From assembly GCF_013359775.1 (NCBI RefSeq), contig NZ_JABMCI010000032.1:1-32948 (forward strand): a stretch of 32,948 bases of DNA, written 5' to 3'. The stretch is from Cellulomonas humilata. GTDB taxonomy: Bacteria > Actinomycetota > Actinomycetes > Actinomycetales > Cellulomonadaceae. The notes beneath the pieces are model-generated. The model made no database searches. It had not been told where the DNA came from and saw only the letters and a program-made list of their open reading frames with translations. Position 1 is the first letter of the stretch; every line of letters begins with the position of its first letter. Shown here one piece after another: positions 10,917-18,578 of the stretch. A program made the translations under genes and the position numbers.

Positions 10917-12566
10917 ATGTCCACCCCCACCCCCACCAGCACCGCGGAGATCACCCCCAAGATGACCCACCGAGAGGTCCTCGAGGCCCTCTCGGGCATC
11001 CTGCTCGGGATGTTCGTCTCGATCCTCGCGACGAGCGTCGTGTCCTCGTCGCTGCCGCGGATCATCTCCGACCTGGACGGCACGCAGTCCGCCTTCACCT
11101 GGGTGGTCACCGCCACCCTGCTGACCACCACCATCTCCACGCCGATCTGGGGCAAGCTGGCCGACCTCGTCGACCGCAAGCTGCTCATCCAGCTCGCGCT
11201 CGCCATCTCGGTGATCTCCTCGGCCCTCGCCGGGTTCTCGCACGACACCGGGATGCTCATCGGCATGCGCGCTCTGCAGGGCATCGGCGCCGGCGGCCTG
11301 ACCGCGCTCGGCGCGGTCCTGATCGCCGACATCATCAGCCCGCGCGAGCGCGGCAAGTACATGGGCCTCATGGGCGCCGTGATGGGCATCGGCATGGTCG
11401 GCGGCCCGCTGCTCGGCGGCGTGATCACCGACGGCCCCGGCTGGCGCTGGAACTTCTTTGTCGGCCTGCCGTTCGCGGTCGGCGCGATCATCGTGCTGCA
11501 GCGCACCCTGCACCTGCCGGCACGCACGTCCCGCACGGTGAAGATCGACTACGCCGGTGCCACGCTCCTGTCGATCGGCATCGCGACCCTGCTGCTGTGG
11601 ATCACGTTCGCGGGCACCTCGTTCGACTGGGCCTCGTGGCAGACCGCCGCCATGGTCGGTGGCTCGCTGCTCGCCCTCGCGCTCGCCGTGTGGGTCGAGT
11701 CCCGCGCCGCCGAGCCGATCATCCCGCTGCACCTGTTCCAGAACCGGACGCTGGTGCTGGCCGTCATCGCCAGCATCGCCGTGGGTGTGGCGCTGTTCGG
11801 CACGTCGGTGTTCCTCAGCCAGTACATGCAGCTGGCCCGGGGCAAGACGCCGACCCAGTCCGGCCTGCTCACCATCCCGATGATCGTCGGCCTGCTGGTG
11901 TCCTCGACGCTCTCCGGGCAGATCATCAGCCGCACCGGCCGGTACAAGAAGTTCATGATCGCCGGCGCCATCCTGCTCACCGCGGGCCTGGGCCTCATGG
12001 GCACCATCCACTTCGACACGAGCTTCACGCTGGTCGCGCTCTACCTGGTGATCATCGGCGCGGGCGTCGGCATGCTCATGCAGAACCTCGTGCTCGCCGT
12101 GCAGAACACGCTCGACGTCCGGGAGGTCGGCTCCGGCACCTCGACCGTGGCGTTCTTCCGGACGCTCGGCGGCGCGCTCGGGGTCTCCGCGCTCGGCGTC
12201 GTGCTCTCGCACCGGGTGACCGACCTGATGGTCCGCGGGCTGGTGGCGATCGGCATCGACCCGTCCGCCATGGGCTCCGACGGAGCGATCCCGGACCTGT
12301 CCACCCTCCCGGACAACATCCGGATGGTCGTCGAGCAGGCGTTCGGCAACGCGATCGCGGACCTGTTCCTCGTCGCCGCGCCCGTCGCGCTGATCTCGCT
12401 GATCGCCGTCCTGTTCCTCAAGGAGGTGCCGCTGGGCAACCGCTCGGGCATCGAGCAGCTCCTCGAGCAGGAGGCCGCGATGCTCGCGCCGGCCACCTCC
12501 GACCAGGCCGTCGACGCCGAGCTGGACGCCCTGACCGACCAGGAGCGGATCTCCACCCGCGACTGA
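10917..12566 (+). CDS. Multidrug efflux MFS transporter, DHA2 (14-TM, EmrB/QacA type)
   Basis: A 549-residue exporter with 14 predicted membrane segments. The loop 2-3 motif A appears as WGKLADLVDRK, followed by the antiporter motif C (GIGMVGGPLLGGVITD) in TM5, diagnostic of proton-coupled drug exporters, and a LPARTSRTVKIDYAGA linker typical of the DHA2 family. A long acidic C-terminal tail (LLEQEAAMLAPATSDQ) ends in the cytoplasm. It extrudes hydrophobic or cationic compounds by proton antiport. ATG 10917 has only a weak GAGAGCGAG upstream, so it may rely on translation from the marR transcript. It is probably controlled by one or both flanking MarR regulators. Confidence 0.92.
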   Translation: MSTPTPTSTAEITPKMTHREVLEALSGILLGMFVSILATSVVSSSLPRIISDLDGTQSAFTWVVTATLLTTTISTPIWGKLADLVDRKLLIQLALAISVISSALAGFSHDTGMLIGMRALQGIGAGGLTALGAVLIADIISPRERGKYMGLMGAVMGIGMVGGPLLGGVITDGPGWRWNFFVGLPFAVGAIIVLQRTLHLPARTSRTVKIDYAGATLLSIGIATLLLWITFAGTSFDWASWQTAAMVGGSLLALALAVWVESRAAEPIIPLHLFQNRTLVLAVIASIAVGVALFGTSVFLSQYMQLARGKTPTQSGLLTIPMIVGLLVSSTLSGQIISRTGRYKKFMIAGAILLTAGLGLMGTIHFDTSFTLVALYLVIIGAGVGMLMQNLVLAVQNTLDVREVGSGTSTVAFFRTLGGALGVSALGVVLSHRVTDLMVRGLVAIGIDPSAMGSDGAIPDLSTLPDNIRMVVEQAFGNAIADLFLVAAPVALISLIAVLFLKEVPLGNRSGIEQLLEQEAAMLAPATSDQAVDAELDALTDQERISTRD

Positions 12567-12577
12567 CCCGCACAGCA

Positions 12578-12612
12578 ACGCGCCGCCCGGTCATCTCGAC
12601 CGGGCGGCGCGT
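12578..12612. terminator. Bidirectional terminator between exporter and convergent marR
   Basis: A perfect 15-bp stem (ACGCGCCGCCCGGTC with its complement) and a 5-nt loop start 12 bp after the exporter stop and end 8 bp before the stop of the convergent gene, so it can serve both strands. Confidence 0.85.
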
Positions 12613-12619
12613 CTGCGTC

Positions 12620-13069
12620 TCAGTGCGGGCGGCGGGTCGCCGCGAGGTCCTCGTTGAGCCGGGCGAGCTGGCGGGCGAGCGCCACGACGTCCGCCTCGCC
12701 CCACCCGGTCAGCGCCTGGCGGAGGAACGCTCGCCGGGCCTGCTGCGCGCTGTCGAACCGACGGTGGCCCTCGTCGGTGAGCTCGAGGAGCTGACCCCGG
12801 TAGTCGTCGGGGTCGGGCCGCCGGGACACCAGGCCGAGGGCGCCCAGCCGGGCCAGCTGGCGCGACATGGTCCCCCTGCCGACGCCGATCGTCATGGCGA
12901 GATCGCTGGCCCGCACACCGGGCGCGGCCGCGATGAGCGCCAGGAGCGAGTAGGCGGCGGGCTCGAGGTCGGGATGGACATCCCGCGAGATCGCTGCCGA
13001 GGACGCCTGCGCGCGGCGCAGGAGAAGACCGAGCTCTCGCTCGAGCTGGCGGAACTGTTCGTCGACCAC
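12620..13069 (-). CDS. MarR family transcriptional regulator (second)
   Basis: A 149-residue winged-helix protein: dimerisation helix VVDEQFRQLERELGLLLRRA, helix-turn-helix RASDLAMTIGVGRGTMSRQLARL, wing RRPDPDDYRGQLLELTDEG, and C-terminal dimer helices. I chose GTG 13069, which has AGGA 9 nt upstream. An in-frame ATG at 13108 would add 13 residues (MQRFLCFWHQDVP) but lies upstream of a good -10 element inside AT-rich DNA, so it is probably not translated. The gene converges on the DHA2 exporter and shares its terminator. It may be a second regulator of that exporter or control something elsewhere. Confidence 0.87.
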   Translation of the reverse strand: MVDEQFRQLERELGLLLRRAQASSAAISRDVHPDLEPAAYSLLALIAAAPGVRASDLAMTIGVGRGTMSRQLARLGALGLVSRRPDPDDYRGQLLELTDEGHRRFDSAQQARRAFLRQALTGWGEADVVALARQLARLNEDLAATRRPH

Positions 13070-13089
13070 GGGGACATCCTGGTGCCAAA

Positions 13090-13125
13090 AGCATAGAAAT
13101 CGTTGCATCGCCACCCAAGTGGGTG
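13090..13125 (-). promoter_or_regulatory. Promoter and palindromic operator of second marR gene
   Basis: Read on the minus strand, TTGGGT (13118-13113), 17 bp, TATGCT (13095-13090) forms a good sigma-70-type promoter. The -35 lies within the inverted repeat CACCCA-2-TGGGTG (13112-13125), a plausible autoregulatory MarR site that would block RNA polymerase. The predicted transcription start is ~13083, leaving a ~14-nt leader before GTG 13069. Confidence 0.66.
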
Positions 13126-13175
13126 AGCGTTTCAGCAGATCACCGACGCCGGAGGGTGTCAACGCCTCCAGCGGC

Positions 13176-13958
13176 TCAGTGCGACCAGGTGGACCGTTGG
13201 CGCGCGACGTGGGCGATCGCCCCGATGCGCGCCGGGTCGAGCCGCGCGGGCATGGCGCGGAAGACGGCCTGCACGTCCTGGCGGGCGATCGCGAACGCGT
13301 CGTGCCCCGGCTGGACCGTGCGCACCTCGAGGTCGCCGTGCACGACGACGACGCCGCGCACGGTGATCGCCGCGCACGCCGCGGCAAGCAGTGCGCCCTG
13401 CACTCGGGTGGCCTCGAGCCGCGCGTCGCGCAGGTAGGACATGGAGCGGCCGTCGACCTCGAGGGTGCGACCCTCCACGACGACGCGCTGACCGGGGTGC
13501 CGACGCTCGGCGACGGTGAAGATGCCGGCCGGACCGATCAGGAGGTGCTCGACGAGGCTCCCCTGGCGGCCCAGCGGCACGTCGTGGATCACCTGCCAGC
13601 CCTCGTCGCCCATGCGCTCGAGCCGCGTGCGTACCGAGCTGCCCCGCTCGCCCCGCAGAGCCGAGAGGTGGATCGCGTCCCAGTCCTCCCCGCCGAGCCA
13701 CGCCTGGAGCGCGGCCTCGTCGAGCGGGTGGAGGTCCCCGAGGGCGGTGGTCGGCATGGTCAGCGCCAGCTCGGCGACATCGGCGCGCAGGTAGGCCTGG
13801 GCCGCGCGGCGCAGTCCGCCCTCGAGCATCGGGTCGTCGACCACGACCTCACCGGACTGGAGGTCGACCGATCCGACGCGGGCGCCGGATCCTTGCGTGA
13901 CATAGAGACGGTCGGCGCCGTACCGCCTCCACCGCCGCACCGTCAGCACATCTTCCAC
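13176..13958 (-). CDS. NERD-domain protein with altered nuclease motif
   Basis: A 260-residue soluble protein. Residues from about 125 to 215 look like a NERD (nuclease-related) domain: GWQVIHDVPL, then VEHLLIGPAGIFTVAERR, matching the family pattern H-L-[IV]-G-P-x-G-[IV]-F, and later VVVHGDLEVRTV. Usual members have an acidic residue plus EAK/DAK after the GIF strand; here it reads AER, so the PD-(D/E)xK catalytic lysine is replaced by arginine and activity is doubtful. The N-terminal ~110 residues are not recognised. I chose GTG 13958 because a GATAAT -10 ends 6 nt upstream, which makes the message leaderless; ATG 13994 would lie upstream of that promoter. It appears monocistronic. Confidence 0.7.
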   Translation of the reverse strand: MEDVLTVRRWRRYGADRLYVTQGSGARVGSVDLQSGEVVVDDPMLEGGLRRAAQAYLRADVAELALTMPTTALGDLHPLDEAALQAWLGGEDWDAIHLSALRGERGSSVRTRLERMGDEGWQVIHDVPLGRQGSLVEHLLIGPAGIFTVAERRHPGQRVVVEGRTLEVDGRSMSYLRDARLEATRVQGALLAAACAAITVRGVVVVHGDLEVRTVQPGHDAFAIARQDVQAVFRAMPARLDPARIGAIAHVARQRSTWSH

Positions 13959-13964
13959 GCGTGC

Positions 13965-13994
13965 ATTATCGGCAGGTACGCGTCTGGACTTCAC
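13965..13994 (-). promoter_or_regulatory. Promoter giving a leaderless NERD-gene transcript
   Basis: On the minus strand GTGAAG (13994-13989), an 18-bp spacer and GATAAT (13970-13965) resemble actinobacterial housekeeping promoters. Six bases separate the -10 from GTG 13958, so the expected first transcribed base is the G of the start codon. Confidence 0.55.
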
Positions 13995-14338
13995 CTGTGT
14001 CGACCATGTGGACGTCGCCCGTTCGGGGTGTCGGCTCCGGCGCGCCGCAGCGCACCCCGAACGAGTCCACTCACGCGTCGGGTCCCATGGTCGCGCCGAG
14101 CTTTGTGTTCCGCTGCGGGCGGGTGCGCTGGCGCGCCCCCACCCTCCGCTGCACTCCAGCTCAGCCCTCAGGTCCCATGGTCGCGCCGGGCTTGCGTTCC
14201 GCTACGAGCGGGTGCGCTGGCGCGCCCCCACCCTCCGCTGCACTCCAGCTCAGCCCTCAGGTCCCATGGTCGCGCCGGGCTTGCGTTCCGCTACGGGCGG
14301 GTGCGCTGGCGCGCCCCCACCCTCCGCTGCACTCCAGC
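13995..14338. other. Intergenic region with long hairpin and tandem repeats
   Basis: This 344-bp spacer lies 3' of msrB and 5' of the NERD gene (both minus strand). It holds a long imperfect hairpin (14008-14070) and most of three tandem ~90-bp repeats (14081-14348), and almost nothing else. No gene is supported on either strand. Confidence 0.7.
14008..14070. other. Long imperfect inverted repeat (hairpin)
   Basis: GTTCGGGGTG (14021-14030) pairs perfectly with CACCCCGAAC (14053-14062), and outer arms GTGGAC (14008-14013) and GTCCAC (14065-14070) add six more pairs across an asymmetric internal loop. The central 22 nt are GC-rich. It could be a terminator backing up msrB or a mobile-repeat remnant. 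Confidence 0.55.
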
Positions 14339-14348
14339 TCAGCCCTCG
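14081..14348. repeat. Three tandem ~90-bp repeats running into the msrB 3' end
   Basis: Units start at 14081 (90 bp), 14171 (89 bp) and 14260 (89 bp), each opening with GGTCCCATGGTCGCGCC and closing with CTCCAGCTCAGCCCTC. Units 2 and 3 differ by one internal base plus a change at the last bases; unit 1 carries several substitutions and one extra base. Each contains a GC-rich hairpin core (GGGTGCGC, TGGC, GCGCCCCCACCC). The last ten bases of unit 3 encode the msrB stop and final codons, so the array may have grown by duplication from the gene edge. Confidence 0.92.
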
Positions 14349-14740
14349 GCCTCGAACGTCAGGCTGACCGAGTTCATGCAGAAACGGTCGCCCGTGGGGG
14401 TCTGCGGGGCGTCGTCGAACACGTGCCCGAGGTGCGACCCGCACCGCGCGCAGCGCACCTCGGTGCGGACCATGCCGAGGCTGCGGTCGGAGATCAGCTC
14501 CACCCGGTCGCCGGCCAGCGGCGAAAAGAAGCTGGGCCAGCCGCAGTGGGAGTCGAACTTCGTGTCGGAGCGGAACAGCTCGTTCTGACACGCCCGGCAG
14601 CGGTAGACGCCGGTGCGCTTCTCGTCCAGCAGCTCGCCCGTCCACGGCCGCTCGGTCCCGGCGCGCCGGAGCACGGCGAACTCCTGCGGCTCCAGCTCCA
14701 GGGCCCACTGCTCGTCGGTCTTGGTCACGTCGTACGTCAT
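14339..14740 (-). CDS. msrB: Peptide-methionine (R)-S-oxide reductase
   Basis: A 133-residue MsrB of full length. Two CxxC zinc pairs are present (YRCRACQ and VRCARCG), with FDSHCGWPSFFSP and the C-terminal catalytic cysteine in DRFCMNSVSLTF. The enzyme reduces methionine-R-sulfoxide in proteins using thioredoxin or a mycothiol-linked donor. ATG 14740 follows AGGAGG with 6-nt spacing. An upstream in-frame extension exists but has no site. The stop codon and last codons lie in the third unit of a tandem repeat array. It is divergent from the GGDEF-EAL gene, with 176 bp between them. Confidence 0.95.
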   Translation of the reverse strand: MTYDVTKTDEQWALELEPQEFAVLRRAGTERPWTGELLDEKRTGVYRCRACQNELFRSDTKFDSHCGWPSFFSPLAGDRVELISDRSLGMVRTEVRCARCGSHLGHVFDDAPQTPTGDRFCMNSVSLTFEAEG

Positions 14741-14916
14741 CGGATCCTCCTGGGAAAAGTCGGCGTCCTGTGCAACCGTCGGGCGAGGACGGACGTTCCC
14801 GACTCGCCGGGATGATCCCTGACCTGCGGTGTCGCTGTTCGCCGGGCACAACGCATACTCTCGGCTCAGCGCGGGCCCCTCCCGGTCCGCGCTCGAACCA
14901 GCACACGAGGTCCCGC

Positions 14917-17049
14917 GTGCCCAGAGCCACCCGCCGTCGCTGGCCGCTGACGAGATCGTTCGCGGTCATCAGCATCGTGGCCATGGCCGTGCTCGGACTC
15001 GCCCTCGTCGGGGTGACCTGGAGCGTGATGAGCCAGCAGTCGGTGCGGGACGGCATCGCGACCGCCGAGACCGTGACCTCCTACGCCAACACCATCGTGC
15101 CGACCGACTCCTACGTGTCGCCCGACGCGCTCACCCCGGAGCAGAGGGAAGCCGTGCGCGCCGCGACGTCCGGGCTCGGCGAGAGGCTGGTGGAGCTGCG
15201 GCTCTGGGCGCTCGACGGCTCCCTGATCTACAGCTCCGCCGACCGGACCACGACCGGCTTCCCCGACGGCGCGCGGCTGGACCTGGTGACGCAGGACGGC
15301 GGCCGTCCGAGCGCCCGCGTGATCACCGACGTGCGCGGCGCGGAGGTGGAGGGCGAGGGCGGGACCGAGAGTCGCGTCCTGGACGTCTACGTACCGGTGA
15401 TCGCGGGCGACACCGCGGAGCGCGACCCGGCACGCCCGCGCGAGGACGTGATCGGCGCGGCGGAGGTGATGCTCAACCACGACGCCGCCGGCGTGGCCCT
15501 CGCCGACGCCGTCCGCACCGTGTCCCTGGTGGTGGCCCTGGGCCTGCTGGCGCTGTGGACCGTCCTGTTCCGGACGGTGTGGACCGCGTCCCGCCGGCTC
15601 CAGGCGACCGCGCTGGAGAATGCCCGGCTGGCCCTGCTCGACTCGCTCACCGGCCTGCCCAACCGGCGCATGCTCGCCGAGCGGATGCGCCGAACCATCC
15701 TCGAGGCCGAGGAGACGGGCTCGCGCGTCGGCCTGATGCTCCTCGACATCGACCGGTTCAAGGACATCAACGACTCGCTCGGCCACGACCGGGGCGACGA
15801 GCTGCTCGAACAGGTGGCCGAGCGGCTGCGCGGCGCGCTGCGGGACGAGGACATCGTGGCGCGGCTCGGCGGCGACGAGTTCGCGATCCTGCTGCCCGAC
15901 GTCCGCTCCGTGGCCAACGCCGAGCGGCTGGCCCGCCGGGTGCGCGGACTGTTCGTCCCGCCGTTCATGCTCGGCGAGCTGCCGCTGCACGTGGACACGT
16001 CCGTCGGTGTCGCCTGCCTGCCGGACCACGCCACGGACCCGTCCTCGCTGATGCGCACCGCGGACGTCGCGATGTACGCGGCGAAGCACCGCCGTACCGG
16101 CGTCTCGGTGTACTCGGCCGACGAGGACGACTCGTCGCCGGCCCGCCTGGTCCTGCTGGGCGACCTGCACCGCGCACTGACCCCCGCGGCCGACGCCCCG
16201 CGCGAGCTGCGCATGCACTACCAGCCGAAGATCGAGCTGGCGACGGGCCAGACCGTCGGGCTCGAGGCGCTGATGCGCTGGGTGCACCCGACGCGCGGAG
16301 TGCTGCCGCCCACCACGTTCATCCCCCTGGCCGAGCAGTCCGGCCTCATCCACGACGTCACCCGCTACGCGCTCACGGAGTGCGTGACGCAGCTCGCGGC
16401 GTGGCGCGCCGAGGGCCGCGCGACGCCCGTGGCGGTCAACCTGTCGGCGCACGACGTGACGACCGCGGCGGTGGTGGACCTCATCGAGTCGCTGCTGGAC
16501 GAGCACTCCGTGCCGGCGGACCTGCTCGAGGTCGAGATCACGGAGACCGCGCTGGTGGCCGACCCCTCCCGGGTGGTCCCGGTGCTCGAGCGGCTGGGCG
16601 CGCTCGGCATCCGCGTGGCCATCGACGACTTCGGGATCGGCAACACGTCGATCTCCCAGCTCCGGGACCTGCCGGTCGACGAGCTGAAGATCGACCGGCT
16701 GTTCGTCTCCGACCTGGGCGCCGACGGCCGGGAGGGCTCGGAGGTGGTGGTGCAGGCGATGGTGGACCTGGCGCACTCGTTCGACCTGCGGGTGGTCGCC
16801 GAGGGTGTCGAGGACGAGTCCACGGCCGTCATCCTGCGCAGGCTCGGCGTCGACCAGGCGCAGGGCTTCCTCTACTCGCAGGCGGTCCCGGCCGGCGACC
16901 TCCCGCTGACGCAGTCGGTGCCGCGGCCGCGACGGGGCAGGGGCGTCCGCACCGGTGCCGCGATGGCGTCGACCCCGACCACCAGCACCCGCCACACACG
17001 ACCGCCGCGGCCGCCGGGCGCGCCGGTCGCAGACAACCCGAACGGGTGA
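14917..17049 (+). CDS. Membrane-bound GGDEF-EAL bifunctional cyclic di-GMP enzyme
   Basis: A 710-residue protein. TM1 lies at about residues 14-37, an extracytoplasmic sensor region at ~40-195, and TM2 at ~202-224. The GGDEF domain has the canonical motif at 318-322 (RLGGDEFAIL) with the inhibitory RxxD site RDED at 309-312 in the right place. The EAL domain has EAL at 450-452, NLSAHDV, EVEITETAL, AIDDFGIGNTSIS, LKIDR and VAEGVED, so both synthesis and hydrolysis of cyclic di-GMP look possible. A Pro/Arg-rich tail follows. GTG 14917 has GAGG 7 nt upstream. It lies directly before a SipW/TasA-type cluster, suggesting a link between cyclic di-GMP and surface matrix proteins, which is inference. 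Confidence 0.94.
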   Translation: MPRATRRRWPLTRSFAVISIVAMAVLGLALVGVTWSVMSQQSVRDGIATAETVTSYANTIVPTDSYVSPDALTPEQREAVRAATSGLGERLVELRLWALDGSLIYSSADRTTTGFPDGARLDLVTQDGGRPSARVITDVRGAEVEGEGGTESRVLDVYVPVIAGDTAERDPARPREDVIGAAEVMLNHDAAGVALADAVRTVSLVVALGLLALWTVLFRTVWTASRRLQATALENARLALLDSLTGLPNRRMLAERMRRTILEAEETGSRVGLMLLDIDRFKDINDSLGHDRGDELLEQVAERLRGALRDEDIVARLGGDEFAILLPDVRSVANAERLARRVRGLFVPPFMLGELPLHVDTSVGVACLPDHATDPSSLMRTADVAMYAAKHRRTGVSVYSADEDDSSPARLVLLGDLHRALTPAADAPRELRMHYQPKIELATGQTVGLEALMRWVHPTRGVLPPTTFIPLAEQSGLIHDVTRYALTECVTQLAAWRAEGRATPVAVNLSAHDVTTAAVVDLIESLLDEHSVPADLLEVEITETALVADPSRVVPVLERLGALGIRVAIDDFGIGNTSISQLRDLPVDELKIDRLFVSDLGADGREGSEVVVQAMVDLAHSFDLRVVAEGVEDESTAVILRRLGVDQAQGFLYSQAVPAGDLPLTQSVPRPRRGRGVRTGAAMASTPTTSTRHTRPPRPPGAPVADNPNG

Positions 17050-17092
17050 GTATCGTGCGTTCGCCTCAAGTCGGGCCCCGAGGTGCCGATAC
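17050..17092 (+). other. Inverted repeat in leader of SipW/TasA-type cluster
   Basis: GTATCG (17050-17055) pairs with CGATAC (17087-17092), enclosing a second stem of GCCTC with GAGG around a GGGCCCC loop. The hairpin begins at the base after the GGDEF-EAL stop and ends 36 bp before the next ATG. It could be a weak terminator or a structured leader; it is too small for known cyclic di-GMP riboswitches. Confidence 0.4.
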
Positions 17093-17128
17093 AACCTTCT
17101 CGACTCTCGCCCCAAGGGGGGTTCCCGC

Positions 17129-17833
17129 ATGATGGACGACCTGCTCCAGGAGATGATCGACCCCGCACCGGTGCACCACGACGCACCGCGTCGTCGGCGC
17201 CTGTGGACCACCGTGGCGATCGTCGGCCTCGCGGCCATCGGTGCAACCACGCTGACGACGTCCGCCATCTTCACGGACAACGATGCGGCGTCGGCCTCGA
17301 TCTCGACCGGAACGGTGGATCTCGCCCTCGGGCAGCCCACCACGTTCGCGTTCGACTCGGTGAACCTCGCTCCCGGCGACTCCACCTATGCCCCGATCGA
17401 GGTCCGGAGCGACGGTTCGCTCGCGCTGCGGTACTCGATCTCCTACTCGGCCAGTGTCACGCCGAGCGGAATCGCGGGCCCCACTCTCGCGCCCGCACCG
17501 ACGGTCGGCGACCTCCGGGACGTCCTCGAGCTGTCGGTGTTCGAGGTCGCGGACGCGGCGGGGTGCAGTGCCACCACCATCGGCACGGCTACTGCAGTCG
17601 CCCTTCACCCCGACGTGGCGACGAACAGTTGGCCCACCCTCACCGCGCCGCTCGTGGGCAGCAGTACCCAGGGCGACCAGCCGGGCGACCGCGAGCTCGA
17701 GGTCGACACCCCCTCCGAGTGGCTGTGCTTCAAGGTCGACCTACCCCTGCTGCTGGCCGACAACAGCTACCAGGCCACCGGCGCGACACTCGACCTGACG
17801 TTCAACGCCGAGCAGGTCGTCAACAACCCCTGA
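17129..17833 (+). CDS. SipW-dependent (TasA/camelysin-like) secreted protein
   Basis: A 234-residue exported protein. A hydrophilic N-terminus ending in RRRR precedes a hydrophobic segment (residues ~26-46) and the SipW-type cleavage region TTSAIFTDNDAASASIST, where the FTD motif after the cut is diagnostic of TasA/CalY-type substrates. The mature part is a beta-rich domain with TGTVDLAL, VNLAPGDSTYAPIEV and a final TGATLDLTFNAEQ strand, as in camelysin-like (M73) folds, plus two cysteines. TasA proteins form fibres in Bacillus biofilms; related actinobacterial proteins are little studied. ATG 17129 follows a purine-rich AAGGGGGG. The next gene is its likely signal peptidase. Confidence 0.83.
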   Translation: MMDDLLQEMIDPAPVHHDAPRRRRLWTTVAIVGLAAIGATTLTTSAIFTDNDAASASISTGTVDLALGQPTTFAFDSVNLAPGDSTYAPIEVRSDGSLALRYSISYSASVTPSGIAGPTLAPAPTVGDLRDVLELSVFEVADAAGCSATTIGTATAVALHPDVATNSWPTLTAPLVGSSTQGDQPGDRELEVDTPSEWLCFKVDLPLLLADNSYQATGATLDLTFNAEQVVNNP

Positions 17834-17837
17834 GCTG

Positions 17838-18578
17838 ATGTCCCCTTGGTCGGACGGGCGCCGTGACGCCCCCAACGTCGACCGGCGCGCGCCGCGCGTC
17901 GTCGGTCGACGCCGTCGTCGCGTCTCGAAGCCCGTCTGGCGTCGGCTGACCGGCGTCGCCCTGTGGGTGGTCATCGGCGTCTGCGGGGCCGCGTACGCGA
18001 CGTCCCTGGCCATCCCGTTGTGGTACCAGCTGCACCAGCAGCGCCTGCTCATCGTGACGTCGGGCTCGATGGCGCCGAAGTTCGATGCGGGCGACGCCGT
18101 GGTGCTCCGTGCGATCTCCGACGAGTCGGACCTGAAGGTGGGTCAGATCATCTCGTTCTGGCCCACCGGCGAGTCCACCCAGCTGGTCACCCACCGGATC
18201 GTGGCACTGCGCGCGCTGCCCGACCTCGAGGAGGCCGCGGACGGGCGGATGGTCCCTGAGCGCGACGCGAACGGGGATCCGGTGACGAAGTTCTACGTCG
18301 TCACCAAGGGCGACGCCAACAGCGAGGCTGACGTCAACGCGACGCCGATCGGCCGCGTCCGAGGGGTGCATCTCGGCGTGCACAAGGGGTGGGGCTGGGT
18401 CCTGCAGTGGGCGGGTTCCGCGCAGGGACGCGCGACGATGCTCGTTCCGCCACTGCTCGCGCTCGCTACGCTGGAGCTGCTCGCGCTGGGCGACGGACGA
18501 CGCGACCGGCGCGCGGACCCGGTCTCCGGGAACCCGACGGGAACGGACAGGAGGTTCGATGAGCTCCTCCTCGACTGA
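17838..18578 (+). CDS. Signal peptidase I, SipW/ER type
   Basis: A 246-residue membrane peptidase. A basic N-terminus is followed by TM1 (~38-60), the catalytic serine motif VTSGSMAP (Ser77), and VTHRI (His119), in which histidine replaces the lysine of ordinary bacterial signal peptidases; TKGDAN supplies the conserved aspartate. A C-terminal hydrophobic segment (TMLVPPLLALATLELLALG) forms TM2. Ser/His/Asp is the ER/archaeal-type signature also found in SipW. The enzyme should release the neighbouring FTD-type preproteins at the outer membrane face. It begins 4 bp after the previous stop and overlaps the next gene by 20 bp, so the three are co-transcribed. Confidence 0.9.
   Translation: MSPWSDGRRDAPNVDRRAPRVVGRRRRRVSKPVWRRLTGVALWVVIGVCGAAYATSLAIPLWYQLHQQRLLIVTSGSMAPKFDAGDAVVLRAISDESDLKVGQIISFWPTGESTQLVTHRIVALRALPDLEEAADGRMVPERDANGDPVTKFYVVTKGDANSEADVNATPIGRVRGVHLGVHKGWGWVLQWAGSAQGRATMLVPPLLALATLELLALGDGRRDRRADPVSGNPTGTDRRFDELLLD

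Noticed and set aside
14081..14348. CRISPR-like array
   Set aside because: Units are contiguous 89-90 bp without variable spacers, and no cas gene is near.
13961..14815. Plus-strand frame with 30-residue repeats (GAPPPSAALQLSPQ)
   Set aside because: The repeated peptide is only the translation of the 90-bp intergenic repeats and the rest is antisense to msrB.
17050..17128. Cyclic di-GMP riboswitch before the TasA-like gene
   Set aside because: The hairpin is too short and lacks the conserved core of known GEMM riboswitches.
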